From: Saprospiraceae bacterium
GTDB lineage: Bacteria; Bacteroidota; Bacteroidia; Chitinophagales; Saprospiraceae
DNA: 36,044 bases
NCBI GenBank assembly: GCA_028280415.1
Contig: JANQLV010000073.1
Span: 1-36,044 of the forward strand
Direction: 5' to 3'
The notes beneath the pieces were generated by a model that saw only the letters and a list, made by a program, of their open reading frames with translations, searched no databases and had not been told where the DNA came from. This document shows, in pieces, positions 1-8,386 of this stretch. Every line of letters starts with the position of its first letter. The first letter of the stretch is position 1. Made by a program: the position numbers and the translations under genes.

Positions 1-1
1 G

Positions 2-1363
2 ACAGTAGATGTGTGGATACTAGACGTAAACGGAAACTGGGCATATGTATCAACATACATCCTAGTTCAGGATAACGTTGCTCCTTTCTGTAACGGTCCA
101 TCTGCTTCTATCGCAGGTCAGGTTGAAACAGAAGAAGCTCAAATGGTTGAAAGTACAATGGTACAATTGACAGGTGGAGCTCCAGGTGTACCTGAGTTCG
201 AAGAAATGTTGACAGGTGACGACGGTCTTTACGGATTCCCTGGTCTTGCTTCTGGCGGAAACTACGTTGTAACTCCTGAGAAAGACATCAACCCACTTAA
301 CGGTGTATCTACATTTGACCTTGTTAAGATTAGCCAGCACATCTTGGAAGTTGAGTTATTACCTTCTCCATATAAGATCATTGCTGCTGACGTTAACAAC
401 GACGGTAATGTAACTACATTTGACTTGATTCAACTACGTAGATTGATCCTATTCATCGATACTGAATTCCAAAACAACACTTCTTGGAGATTTGTTGAAG
501 CGGACTTCGTATTCCCGAATCCACAGGATCCATTTGAAACGACCTTCCCTGAAGTATTTACTGTAAACGGCCTTTCTGCAGCTGAAATCGCTGATTTCAT
601 CGCTGTTAAGATCGGAGACGTTAACTGTAGTGCTTCTCCAAACTCTCTAGTTGGAGGTAGCGAAGATCGTTCTACTGGTGAATTGACATTGAGCGTACAA
701 GACGAAGCATTGAAAGCTGGTGAGACTTACACTGTAGATTTCACAGCTAAAGACTTCGAAGCAGTTTACGGATACCAGTTTACTTTAGGATTTGATAGCG
801 ATGCTGTTGAGTTCGAAGGTATCGAAGCTGGTACTTTGACTAACTTGAACGATGCTAACTTCGGTATGGCTATGGTCAACGAAGGTATTATCACAACAAG
901 CTGGAACAACTCAACTGCTGTTTCTATGGATGCTGATGCTGCTCTGTTCAGCGTAACATTCACAGCTACTGCAGATGCTCAATTAAGCGATGTTATTAGC
1001 ATCAACTCTCGTTACACGAAAGCTGAAGCTTATAACAACAATGGTCTGTTGGATGTAAATGTTGAGTTCAATACTGAGAATGGTGTTTCTGTTGCAGGTG
1101 GAGTTTTCGAACTTTACCAAAACCAGCCTAACCCATTCAAAGATGAAACTAACATTAGCTTCAACTTACCAGAAGCTGGTTTCGCTACTTTGACTATCTA
1201 CGATGTATCTGGAAAAGTACTAAGAACTGTTGAAGGTGATTTTGCTAAGGGTTACAATGAAGTAACAATCAACCGCAGCGAGATTGCTGGAACTGGTGTT
1301 CTTTACTACCAGCTAGATACTGAAAATGATTCAGCTACTAAGAAGATGATTCTTATCAAGTAA
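2..1363 (+). CDS. T9SS-secreted dockerin/cohesin-like surface protein (5' truncated)
   Basis: The reading frame is open to the left edge, so the N-terminus and signal peptide lie outside the window; the GTG at 11 is only an internal codon. Counting from that codon, residues 1-30 look like the end of an HYR/Ig-like module. Residues 33-90 resemble a CnaB-like strand-rich domain. Residues 91-147 contain two dockerin-like Ca-binding repeats (DINPLNG and DVNNDGN, each followed by TFDL). Residues 222-355 resemble a cohesin-type beta sandwich. The last ~85 residues form a type-A T9SS sorting domain (NQPNPF, YDVSGK, and an ending KKMILIK). The protein is probably exported by T9SS and anchored on or released from the cell surface. 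Codon use is biased toward AAC, GAC, TTC, GGT and CGT compared with the neighbours, which suggests high expression (inference). Ligand and precise role are unknown. Confidence 0.85.
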   Translation, partial: TVDVWILDVNGNWAYVSTYILVQDNVAPFCNGPSASIAGQVETEEAQMVESTMVQLTGGAPGVPEFEEMLTGDDGLYGFPGLASGGNYVVTPEKDINPLNGVSTFDLVKISQHILEVELLPSPYKIIAADVNNDGNVTTFDLIQLRRLILFIDTEFQNNTSWRFVEADFVFPNPQDPFETTFPEVFTVNGLSAAEIADFIAVKIGDVNCSASPNSLVGGSEDRSTGELTLSVQDEALKAGETYTVDFTAKDFEAVYGYQFTLGFDSDAVEFEGIEAGTLTNLNDANFGMAMVNEGIITTSWNNSTAVSMDADAALFSVTFTATADAQLSDVISINSRYTKAEAYNNNGLLDVNVEFNTENGVSVAGGVFELYQNQPNPFKDETNISFNLPEAGFATLTIYDVSGKVLRTVEGDFAKGYNEVTINRSEIAGTGVLYYQLDTENDSATKKMILIK

Positions 1364-1384
1364 TTGAATTGATACTGATTGTGT

Positions 1385-1417
1385 GGAAGGGAAAATTCTT
1401 TGTTGATTTTTCCTTCC
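1385..1417 (+). terminator. Hairpin just downstream of the dockerin-like gene
   Basis: GGAAGG-G-AAAA (1385-1395) pairs with TTTTTCCTTCC (1407-1417) across an 11-base loop, 21 bases after the stop codon. No T-tract follows, so it may be a 3' stabilising hairpin rather than the terminator itself; a stronger terminator lies at 1491-1530. Confidence 0.4.
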
Positions 1418-1470
1418 TCATTACAATCAGCTCTAAAAATATCTGCTCAAGAGCCGGTTTAAGAATGCTT

Positions 1471-1545
1471 TAAAATCGGTTTTTGGGATGGCCTCTCTCC
1501 GTGCGAAGTTGGAGGGGGGCTTTTTTTATTTTATAAAAATAGCCC
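1471..1545 (+). terminator. Rho-independent terminator with overlapping second hairpin (element A)
   Basis: Hairpin I pairs GCCTCTCTCC (1491-1500) with GGAGGGGGGC (1511-1520), 10 bp including two G-T pairs, followed directly by seven T. Hairpin II reuses the G-tract: 1517-1528 pairs with 1534-1545 (11 of 12 pairs), so the two are mutually exclusive. The leader (AAAATCGG, five T, GGGATGG) is nearly identical to that of the element at 5648-5720. It probably terminates the dockerin-like gene. The rest of the spacer to 1866 is AT-rich and I see nothing firm in it. Confidence 0.7.
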
Positions 1546-1866
1546 ATCAAATTCTTATAAAGTTTTTTAAATTGCCATAAGTTTTTTTAACTTTATGTAG
1601 AAATAATAAACAAGCAATTTACGCTCATCTACCTCACAATCATTATAATATAATTATACCGTTTGAATAACTGAAAGCACCCTTTTGGATAGCTTTTTCC
1701 CCATTCATCGATTTTAAAAAACCTACTAGATATATCTGCGAAAATTAATTTGCTGAATAGTTTATGTCTTTAAACTATCTGCTGATTTATTATCATATAG
1801 TGAGAAAATAAATTTTGATCATCTGGAAAAAGAAGGGTTAAGTTTTCCGAATTTAAACATATACAA

Positions 1867-4857
1867 ATGTTAGAAAAATCTACAATTAAACAATTTCGCA
1901 AACCTAAGCTAAATAGCTTATTGATTTTGCTGAGTTTGCTATTTAGTACTACTCTGTTAAATAGCCAGACAAGTATCGAATGCCTCTATCCATTCGTACC
2001 AACAGATTGTACACCATGTATAGATCCGAGTGAAAACATGGTCAACATTACCTCGGATTGTAATGCCGGATATAATTTGACAATTGGCGATCCGGTTTTA
2101 GTCAGTGGTTTTGGTAATTGCCCTGGAGCAACGTATTCAGTGACTTATACGGTCAATGATAATTGCGGTTCTTCTGCTTCCTGCTCCCAGACCTGGGTAA
2201 TTCAAAACAATGGCCCGCAAATTGAATGTCCTATGGATTTATACCTTGATTGCGGTAATCCTAACAATGATATTTACATTGATTATTGGTTGAGTTCAGT
2301 AAGTGCCACATCGGATTGCCCGATTATTGGCCAAAATGTATCAAATACTTATAACCCTAATTGGATCAATGGTGCATGTCCAAGTGGATTCCAAACTGTT
2401 ACTTTCTTTGTAATGGATGAATGTGGTCGTTCAAGTACATGTAGTGCTACTGTTTTTGTACTGGATCATGAAGAACCAGTATTAGTAAAACCAGCCGAGG
2501 ATTTACTGGCAGTTTGCAGCTATAATACACCGCATGATTTCGAAGACTGGCTTAACTCGCAGGGCGGCGCGATTGCTGAAGATCAATGTTCAAATGTTAG
2601 CTGGTCAACGATTCCTGCCAATCCCCAATTGCCTTTGGCCTGTGATGAAATAGAAGTTACATTTGTTGCAACAGATGGTTGTGGCTGGCAAGTTTCTACT
2701 TCTGCAACATTCGAATTAATTGACTGCCATCCACCGGTTATTACAGAACAGCCAGTGGATATGACCATTGAGTGCCCCAATGATATTGATAGTGCCCTCA
2801 ATGATTGGTTGAGTAATAATGGGGGAGCCATGGCAGAAGATGCTTGTGGTACGAATATTTTCTGGATGACAGATCCTATGAATCCGGAACTGAGTGATGA
2901 TTGCGGAAATACGGGAAGTGTAACGGTAGTATTTATCGCAAAAGATGATTGTGGAAATGAAGCTATGACAGAAGCTGCTACTTTTACAGTAACAGATAAT
3001 ACCCCTCCGGTATTTACTTTTGTTCCGGATGATATAACACTTGATTGTAATGATGATCCGGTATTTGGAACACCAGTAGCAGAAGATGCTTGCGGGACAG
3101 TGACTATTACCAGTGAAGATACGGAAACGGGAAGTGATTGTGATGGTACGGCAACCCGTACCTGGACCGCAACGGATGAATGCGGTAATACGGCTACAGC
3201 ATCGCAAACTGTTACATTTAGCGATACCACACCGCCAACCTTTACTTCTGTTCCGGATGATCAAACCATTGAATGTGTTGATGATGTAAGCTTTGGTACA
3301 CCAGAAGCAACGGATGATTGTGGTATGGTGAGTATTTCGTCCAGCGATAATACAGAATTAAAGGTAGAAGGTGGTTTTTCAGGTGATCAGGAAGTCCCAC
3401 CATCTGGCTCTGATGGCTCGGGAATGACAATGGGGACCTATAATCCGGGAACTGGCAAGTTGATGATTGAAGTATCTTTTTCAGGATTATCTGGAAATAC
3501 ACAAGCGGCACATATCCATAGAGGAGAAGAGGGAGAAAATGGGCCGGTTGTATTTGTCTTACCAATCCCCACAGATGTTACCTCTGGCGACTTTTCTTAT
3601 ATGGTTGATTTGGATACGGATCAGGCGGCAGATTTGGAAGATGAAAATTATTATATTAATATTCATACCGAGGCATTCCCCGCAGGGGAGATTAGAGCCC
3701 AACTTTTTGTAAAGGACTGTATAGGTTCTACTACCCGTACCTGGACTGCAACGGATGATTGTGGAAATACAGCCACTGCTTCTCAGACCATTTCTTTCTC
3801 TGATACCCAGGCTCCTGTACCAAGCGAAATGCCAGATGATATTACTGTTTCCTGTGGTGAAGACGTAGTATTTGCAGATGATCCGACCTGGACAGATAAC
3901 TGTGATACGGATATCTTTATCTCTATTGAGGATTTGACGGAAGATGATCCGGATTTTTGTATCGTATATGTACGGGCCTGGTCGGCAATCGATGATTGTG
4001 GCAATTTAGGAACGACAAAACAAAGAATTTTCGTAGAAGACAGTGAGCCACCAGTGTTTACCTATGTTCCTCCGGTACTGGATATTGACTGTATGGTACC
4101 TCCATTCGACTTCGAAGAGCCAATTGCGGAAGATAATTGCGGAGAAGTGACGCTTACTTATGTCGATGAAGCGCCGAATGGAAGTATTTGCGATATTGGT
4201 GCAGCTTATGTAAGAGCTTATACGGCAACGGATGATTGTGGAAATACCGCTACGGTTGATGTTGTGATCTGGGTAGATCCTGACCAGGGACCTCCGGAAT
4301 TTACTTTTGTTCCTGAAGATCTTACTTTCTTTTGTGCCGATGGTGATCCACAAATTCCAGATGCAATAGCTGTTGATGATTGCGATCCGGATGTAGTAAT
4401 CACTTTTGAAGATGAATTTAATACCGACCCGGAGGATTGCGGAAATGGTTACGGTTATGATATTATCCGTACCTGGACGGCAACCGACCATTGCGGAAAT
4501 CAAACGACTGCGGTGACTCTGGCATGGGTTAAAGGTCCTCTTTCTATACTTCCTCCGGATTTTGGAAATAATGGAAAATTTGAACAGGATCAAAGCCTGG
4601 AAGGTCAATATGACTTTGAAATAAATCCGAATCCGGCTACTAATCATCTGAATGTATTATTCAATTCTCCAATTGAACAACACTCGGTTATTAGAGTATA
4701 TGATATACTAGGTAAAGAAGTAATGAAGCATTCTGAAAACGCTGTTACGGGTACTAATAATGCCCAACTGGATGTGAGTAAATTGCTTCCCGGAACTTAC
4801 CTGATTTCTCTGGAATCGAACGAGCAAATGGTGACGAAAAAGTTCATCAAACGTTAA
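1867..4857 (+). CDS. T9SS-secreted HYR/Ig-repeat protein with an internal CHRD domain
   Basis: This is a 996-residue secreted protein. Residues 1-34 are a signal peptide with a hydrophobic core (LLILLSLLF) and probable cleavage after NSQ. About eight cysteine-containing HYR-like repeats follow, recognisable by ATDxCGN and FTxVPDD motifs. Residues about 498-614 form a CHRD domain (QEVPP, AAHIHRG, GEIRAQL) sitting inside one HYR repeat. The last ~80 residues are a type-A T9SS sorting domain (NPNPAT, YDILGKEV, TKKFIKR). HYR repeats are adhesive or spacer modules and CHRD domains occur in secreted proteins of unclear function, so adhesion or matrix formation is plausible. No catalytic motif is visible. 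The start is the only Met before the signal peptide. Confidence 0.85.
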   Translation: MLEKSTIKQFRKPKLNSLLILLSLLFSTTLLNSQTSIECLYPFVPTDCTPCIDPSENMVNITSDCNAGYNLTIGDPVLVSGFGNCPGATYSVTYTVNDNCGSSASCSQTWVIQNNGPQIECPMDLYLDCGNPNNDIYIDYWLSSVSATSDCPIIGQNVSNTYNPNWINGACPSGFQTVTFFVMDECGRSSTCSATVFVLDHEEPVLVKPAEDLLAVCSYNTPHDFEDWLNSQGGAIAEDQCSNVSWSTIPANPQLPLACDEIEVTFVATDGCGWQVSTSATFELIDCHPPVITEQPVDMTIECPNDIDSALNDWLSNNGGAMAEDACGTNIFWMTDPMNPELSDDCGNTGSVTVVFIAKDDCGNEAMTEAATFTVTDNTPPVFTFVPDDITLDCNDDPVFGTPVAEDACGTVTITSEDTETGSDCDGTATRTWTATDECGNTATASQTVTFSDTTPPTFTSVPDDQTIECVDDVSFGTPEATDDCGMVSISSSDNTELKVEGGFSGDQEVPPSGSDGSGMTMGTYNPGTGKLMIEVSFSGLSGNTQAAHIHRGEEGENGPVVFVLPIPTDVTSGDFSYMVDLDTDQAADLEDENYYINIHTEAFPAGEIRAQLFVKDCIGSTTRTWTATDDCGNTATASQTISFSDTQAPVPSEMPDDITVSCGEDVVFADDPTWTDNCDTDIFISIEDLTEDDPDFCIVYVRAWSAIDDCGNLGTTKQRIFVEDSEPPVFTYVPPVLDIDCMVPPFDFEEPIAEDNCGEVTLTYVDEAPNGSICDIGAAYVRAYTATDDCGNTATVDVVIWVDPDQGPPEFTFVPEDLTFFCADGDPQIPDAIAVDDCDPDVVITFEDEFNTDPEDCGNGYGYDIIRTWTATDHCGNQTTAVTLAWVKGPLSILPPDFGNNGKFEQDQSLEGQYDFEINPNPATNHLNVLFNSPIEQHSVIRVYDILGKEVMKHSENAVTGTNNAQLDVSKLLPGTYLISLESNEQMVTKKFIKR

Positions 4858-4905
4858 ATTTATAGCCGTTTTTACGTTTAGTTTAAACCTGCTAAACGGC
4901 TAAAA

Positions 4906-4950
4906 GAAAGGAGTTTTATTCAATAGAATAAGGCTCCTTTCCTTTTTTTT
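4906..4950 (+). terminator. Rho-independent terminator of the HYR/CHRD gene
   Basis: GAAAGGAG (4906-4913) pairs with CTCCTTTC (4934-4941). An inner stem TATTC/GAATA lies around the AATA loop, and eight T follow (4943-4950). A smaller hairpin (GCCGTTT/AAACGGC) lies upstream at about 4864-4900. Confidence 0.8.
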
Positions 4951-5220
4951 AAGCAGCTTTTGAAAAAGCGGTAAAAAAAAGGAAAAATATGACATTATTT
5001 GACAAATTTATGGAGGTTTTCTTTGAAGTTTTTCCTTGTAGTTAAGAATAAAAGATTCTGATTTTTGTTTTTGTAAAACACTGATAAACAGTTGTTTATG
5101 CTAGCTTTTACAAAGCTAGGGGAGATGTCTTATAAAAAATAAAGATAAAAATATCTAATTTGTTAAAATTCAATATTAAAAATACCTTTTTTGGGGTATA
5201 AGTACTATAAATATATAGTT

Positions 5221-5228
5221 TATATTTG
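5221..5228 (+). promoter_or_regulatory. Possible Bacteroidota -7 box in the spacer
   Basis: TATATTTG matches TAnnTTTG exactly. The nearest TTTG upstream (5190-5193) is 27 bases away, too far for the usual 19-21, so only the -7 half is supported. No gene follows on this strand. Confidence 0.3.
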
Positions 5229-5647
5229 CAATGCGTACTGTTATAGTACGTTGAACAAAGACAGATTATAATTCCAATACCGAAACAACAAGTTATATGA
5301 TAAGATAATCCACTTTCCCTATTTACTAAGATGCAGAGGATTACTTTTACATGAACATTTTCAACCAGCATTTCTAAAATTCCAGATATTTACTATCCTC
5401 TTCATTTGGAAAGTTTAACCTTATTTATTCGTACATAGTTTTACTATGTCCATCCTTATCATTTAAGTCGTTTGAATTTGATTGTCAGTGTGGCTGATGA
5501 CGAATTTATCTGTCTGACTTAACAAAAAAGTTTGAATAAAATCTAATGGGTTGTGGTCGTAGAAGAGCAGAGGGTTTCAGCTTTTTGTATACTGATTTGA
5601 CTAAAGAATTGGGTAATTATATTAATGGTAACTGTTTAGAGATTTAT

Positions 5648-5720
5648 TTTAAAACGGTTTTGGGATAGTCCCTCTTCACTAAAGTGTGAAGGGGGATTGC
5701 TTTTTTAGCATATCCCCCTT
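5648..5720 (+). terminator. Terminator with overlapping second hairpin (element B, related to 1471-1545)
   Basis: The leader AAAACGG, four T, GGGATAG matches element A. Hairpin I pairs GTCCCTCTTCAC (5668-5679) with GTGAAGGGGGAT (5686-5697), then a T-tract follows (5701-5706). Hairpin II reuses AAGGGGGAT (5689-5697), pairing it with ATCCCCCTT (5712-5720), helped by TGC/GCA across the T-rich loop. The stems differ in sequence from element A while the double-hairpin layout is kept. Hairpin II could also end minus-strand transcription from the gene that stops at 5756. Confidence 0.65.
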
Positions 5721-5755
5721 TATGGATCGATTTTACTTTTAAAAATTAATATTTC

Positions 5756-7657
5756 TTAACGCATTACTGATAATTTTCCAGTAGCTATTTTCCCGGATTT
5801 TGAGACAGCCTGATAAACATAAATACCGGATGCCCAAGTTTGGACAAGAATACTTTCCATACCTGTTCCGGCATTGAGAAAATAGCTATCCATCAACTGA
5901 CCATTCATATTAAATACATTAAATTCAATGGACTCGTCAAGTGATGAGTATTCGATATTAATTTGCTCAAGGGAACTGTATACCGATATATCCAGGTTTG
6001 AAGGTATCTCTGGAATCGAATTGGGTCCCTCAAAGCTTGAAGAAACGAAGCCATTAAAATTCTCTCCATCTACTGAAGTAAAATCTCCGGCAAAATAAAT
6101 CTCATTTTGAAAGCTTACCGCTGCAGTCACCCTGCCATTAAAATCTGCACCTTCCTGGTAATATTGCTCCGAATTTGTAAAAGGAGTATTCACAATATAA
6201 ATTCCTCTGCTCCATGTTCCAACGACTGGTTCGAATCTTAAATTACCATAATAAATAACCCTGTCCTTGAAAGGAATAATACCTCTAATGAAATCATCCT
6301 GATCAGTATCGATCGGGAAAAAATAACCTATATCTTCCCATAAACCATTTCCAAATACACTTGCAAATGAAAAATCATCCAGCATGGATCGCTCACCGGT
6401 AAATATAAAACCATCGTGAAGCAATACCGAACCGATTATTTCAAAATCGTGTTCAAATCCGACGGTCCAATTATTTTCCGATAGACTCCAGTAAGCCATA
6501 TAAGTGGTCTCCAAATGATTAATATCGGGATTGCTGGAAGCGACAGCAGTTTCATTGAAATCACCGGCAACCAGGATATTATTTCCAATATGGGTAATAT
6601 CTGTAACTTCACCATCAACGGAGAAATCACCATCATAGTTTATAGCGTCAAGATTACTCAGACTAATCATCGCCAAATCGTTGATAATATATTCCTGGCT
6701 GTTTTCTAACTGAAAATCTCCTCCGATAAACAAATGACCATAGAAGTCGATCGTATTAATAGAACCTTCAATACTGGAGAAATTGAAGCCATTCCACTCA
6801 CCGCCTTGATAATAAGCCAGATTTATTATTTCAGGATGATCATTTACATAAAAATCTCCGGCTATATATATTCTGCCGTTTTCCGTAACAATCATATCTT
6901 TGATTTCTCCGCTTATACCATTTCCGAGACCAGACCATTGACTGCCATTCCAGGCAGCAATTCCATTAGCGGCAGTTCCATCTATTTCTGTAAAATCACC
7001 GGCGATATAAAGCATTTGATCCTGGTAATTTCCCATTACATTGATTGTACCATTAGTACCGCCACCATTACCGACCTGATTCCAGTATTGTTGCGTAGGA
7101 GGATAGCCCGGTTGTATCCAGGCTAATTCGTCAAGTGTAAAACCAAATGCTTCTGCCCATTGACTGAGTTCGGGATATATAATATCTAATTCACTGACAT
7201 AGGCATAATTATTTTCTTTGGAAATCTGATTCGCAATATCTTCGAATCCGGTCTCGATCATTAAATATCCTACGGCACAGGCTGTGCCAAAATTATCAAT
7301 AAAATAAGGTTGGCGCTGGGGGTGATAATGATTGACCGGGAAGCATTCATTCTCGTAATAAGTCTTTAAAATATCCAGTGCCTGCTGGCGTTTTTCCAAC
7401 TGATCATGGCTCAGATTATGATCCGTTGAATTTCTCAAATACAGCTCTACCAGGTATAAATGTGTACGAATGCGTTGAACATCATTTTCGAAAATCAAAG
7501 AATGATCCAATGTACCGGAAAGCTCGTATTTTTGCCACTCTTTATTAACCTCTTCAAGATGATTAATCAGCTTTGTCTCAAAGCCGGGGGCAATAGATGC
7601 CAGTAAATGAGTGTAGCAATAAAAGAAGAATAGAAAAATAGTAAATGATTTTTTCAT
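5756..7657 (-). CDS. T9SS-secreted protein with conserved N-terminal domain and propeller-like repeats
   Basis: This 633-residue exported protein has a signal peptide at residues 1-20. Residues about 25-185 form an alpha-helical domain with distinctive motifs (RTHLYLVE, PYFIDNFGTACAVGYL, DELAWIQPGYP). I recognise this as a pattern in Bacteroidota secreted proteins but cannot name its function. Residues 190-545 carry repeated blade-like segments with AGDFT or GGDF motifs, suggesting a beta-propeller. The C-terminal ~80 residues are a T9SS-type sorting domain (NMNGQL, ASGIYVYQA). It is convergent with the upstream gene-free spacer. A role at the cell surface is likely; substrate or partner is unknown. 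Confidence 0.8.
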   Translation of the reverse strand: MKKSFTIFLFFFYCYTHLLASIAPGFETKLINHLEEVNKEWQKYELSGTLDHSLIFENDVQRIRTHLYLVELYLRNSTDHNLSHDQLEKRQQALDILKTYYENECFPVNHYHPQRQPYFIDNFGTACAVGYLMIETGFEDIANQISKENNYAYVSELDIIYPELSQWAEAFGFTLDELAWIQPGYPPTQQYWNQVGNGGGTNGTINVMGNYQDQMLYIAGDFTEIDGTAANGIAAWNGSQWSGLGNGISGEIKDMIVTENGRIYIAGDFYVNDHPEIINLAYYQGGEWNGFNFSSIEGSINTIDFYGHLFIGGDFQLENSQEYIINDLAMISLSNLDAINYDGDFSVDGEVTDITHIGNNILVAGDFNETAVASSNPDINHLETTYMAYWSLSENNWTVGFEHDFEIIGSVLLHDGFIFTGERSMLDDFSFASVFGNGLWEDIGYFFPIDTDQDDFIRGIIPFKDRVIYYGNLRFEPVVGTWSRGIYIVNTPFTNSEQYYQEGADFNGRVTAAVSFQNEIYFAGDFTSVDGENFNGFVSSSFEGPNSIPEIPSNLDISVYSSLEQINIEYSSLDESIEFNVFNMNGQLMDSYFLNAGTGMESILVQTWASGIYVYQAVSKSGKIATGKLSVMR

Positions 7658-7864
7658 AGCGAAACGGTTTGTGAAATTGCAAAATACAATTTCGATTAAA
7701 AAAAGAAATAATCATTCACAATGGATTTTGTCTAAAGTTCAGGTCTTTAAAAAGCATTTCAAAGTATCTGAGGGGTAATTTTTGTAAAATAAGAAGCATA
7801 TCTCTTATTCGTGCAATCCGGATTTGAGTATGGAAAAACAAAAGACACAAATCGAATTATATAT

Positions 7865-7872
7865 TATCTTTG
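7865..7872 (+). promoter_or_regulatory. -7 box abutting the ruvX start
   Basis: TATCTTTG fits TAnnTTTG exactly and ends four bases before the GTG start at 7877. Transcription would then begin at or within a few bases of the start codon, implying a leaderless or near-leaderless mRNA. No TTTG lies at the right distance upstream. Confidence 0.4.
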
Positions 7873-7876
7873 CGCC

Positions 7877-8299
7877 GTGGCAAGAATATTGGCAATTGAC
7901 TATGGTACCAAAAGGGTAGGGCTGGCGGTTTCTGACCCCTTGCAGATTATTGCTAGCGGTCTGGATACGATAAGCAGGGATGCTGTTTTTGATTTTTTAA
8001 AAAAATATATAGCCGAAGAAGAGGTCGAGACAATGGTTATAGGGATGCCAATGCATCTTGATGGGCGACCCGCTCAGATAGCTGCACAGGTTGAAGATTT
8101 TATAAAAACATTTAAAAAACTTTTTCCGGCTATCGAAGTTGTTACTCAGGACGAGCGATTTACCTCGGAGGATGCAAAAAAAGTGATTTTGCAAAGTGGT
8201 GCTAAAAAGAAAAAGAGAAGGGATAAAGCTTTAGTAGATAAAGTAGCTGCCGTTTTGATTTTACAGGATTATATGGAATCGAGAAGAAAATTATTTTAA
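7877..8299 (+). CDS. ruvX: RuvX/YqgF family putative Holliday junction resolvase / pre-16S rRNA nuclease
   Basis: The 140-residue product has the RNase H-like fold motifs of YqgF: ILAIDYGTKRVGLAVSD at the N-terminus with the first catalytic Asp at residue 8, then VIGMPMHLDG, DERFTSEDA and DKVAAVLILQDYM. In E. coli the family is linked to 5' processing of 16S rRNA and was proposed as a resolvase. I chose the GTG at 7877 over the farther upstream ATG at 7811 because family members begin a few residues before ILAIDYG. The upstream 22 codons look non-coding and contain a -7 box. def follows 87 bases downstream on the same strand. Confidence 0.88.
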   Translation: MARILAIDYGTKRVGLAVSDPLQIIASGLDTISRDAVFDFLKKYIAEEEVETMVIGMPMHLDGRPAQIAAQVEDFIKTFKKLFPAIEVVTQDERFTSEDAKKVILQSGAKKKKRRDKALVDKVAAVLILQDYMESRRKLF

Positions 8300-8336
8300 C
8301 CCTAGTTGTGATAAATGAGCGGAAATAATTAAAGTC

Positions 8337-8378
8337 GAAAATCGAATTAACGAACCACGAATTAACGAATAACGAACA
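8337..8378 (+). repeat. Degenerate CGAA heptad tract upstream of def
   Basis: CGAA recurs about every 7-8 bases (CGAAAAT, CGAATTAA, CGAACCA, CGAATTAA, CGAATAA, CGAAC) and ends a few bases before the def ATG. The core resembles the strict heptads at the right edge of the window. Confidence 0.5.
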
Positions 8379-8386
8379 TAGAAAAA

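Larger units (their letters stand above)
4951..5755. other. Long gene-free spacer with a possible untranslated transcript
   Basis: About 800 bases between convergent genes have no convincing ORF on either strand. A perfect TAnnTTTG box (TATATTTG, 5221-5228, plus strand) and a strong plus-strand terminator near 5669-5706 bound roughly 470 bases that might be transcribed. Whether this is a small RNA, a decayed gene, or neither cannot be decided from one sequence. Confidence 0.35.

Noticed and set aside
2583-3264. Long antisense frames inside the HYR-repeat gene
   Set aside because: They mirror the periodic repeats of the real gene on the other strand; no signal peptide or family match.
5108-5371. 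Minus-strand open frame of 87 codons in the long spacer
   Set aside because: AT-rich composition, Cys/Tyr/Ile-rich random-looking product, no start context.
8337-8378. Possible CRISPR-like repeat tract
   Set aside because: Units are 7-8 bases with no spacers; this is a simple tandem repeat, as at 8949 and 35848.
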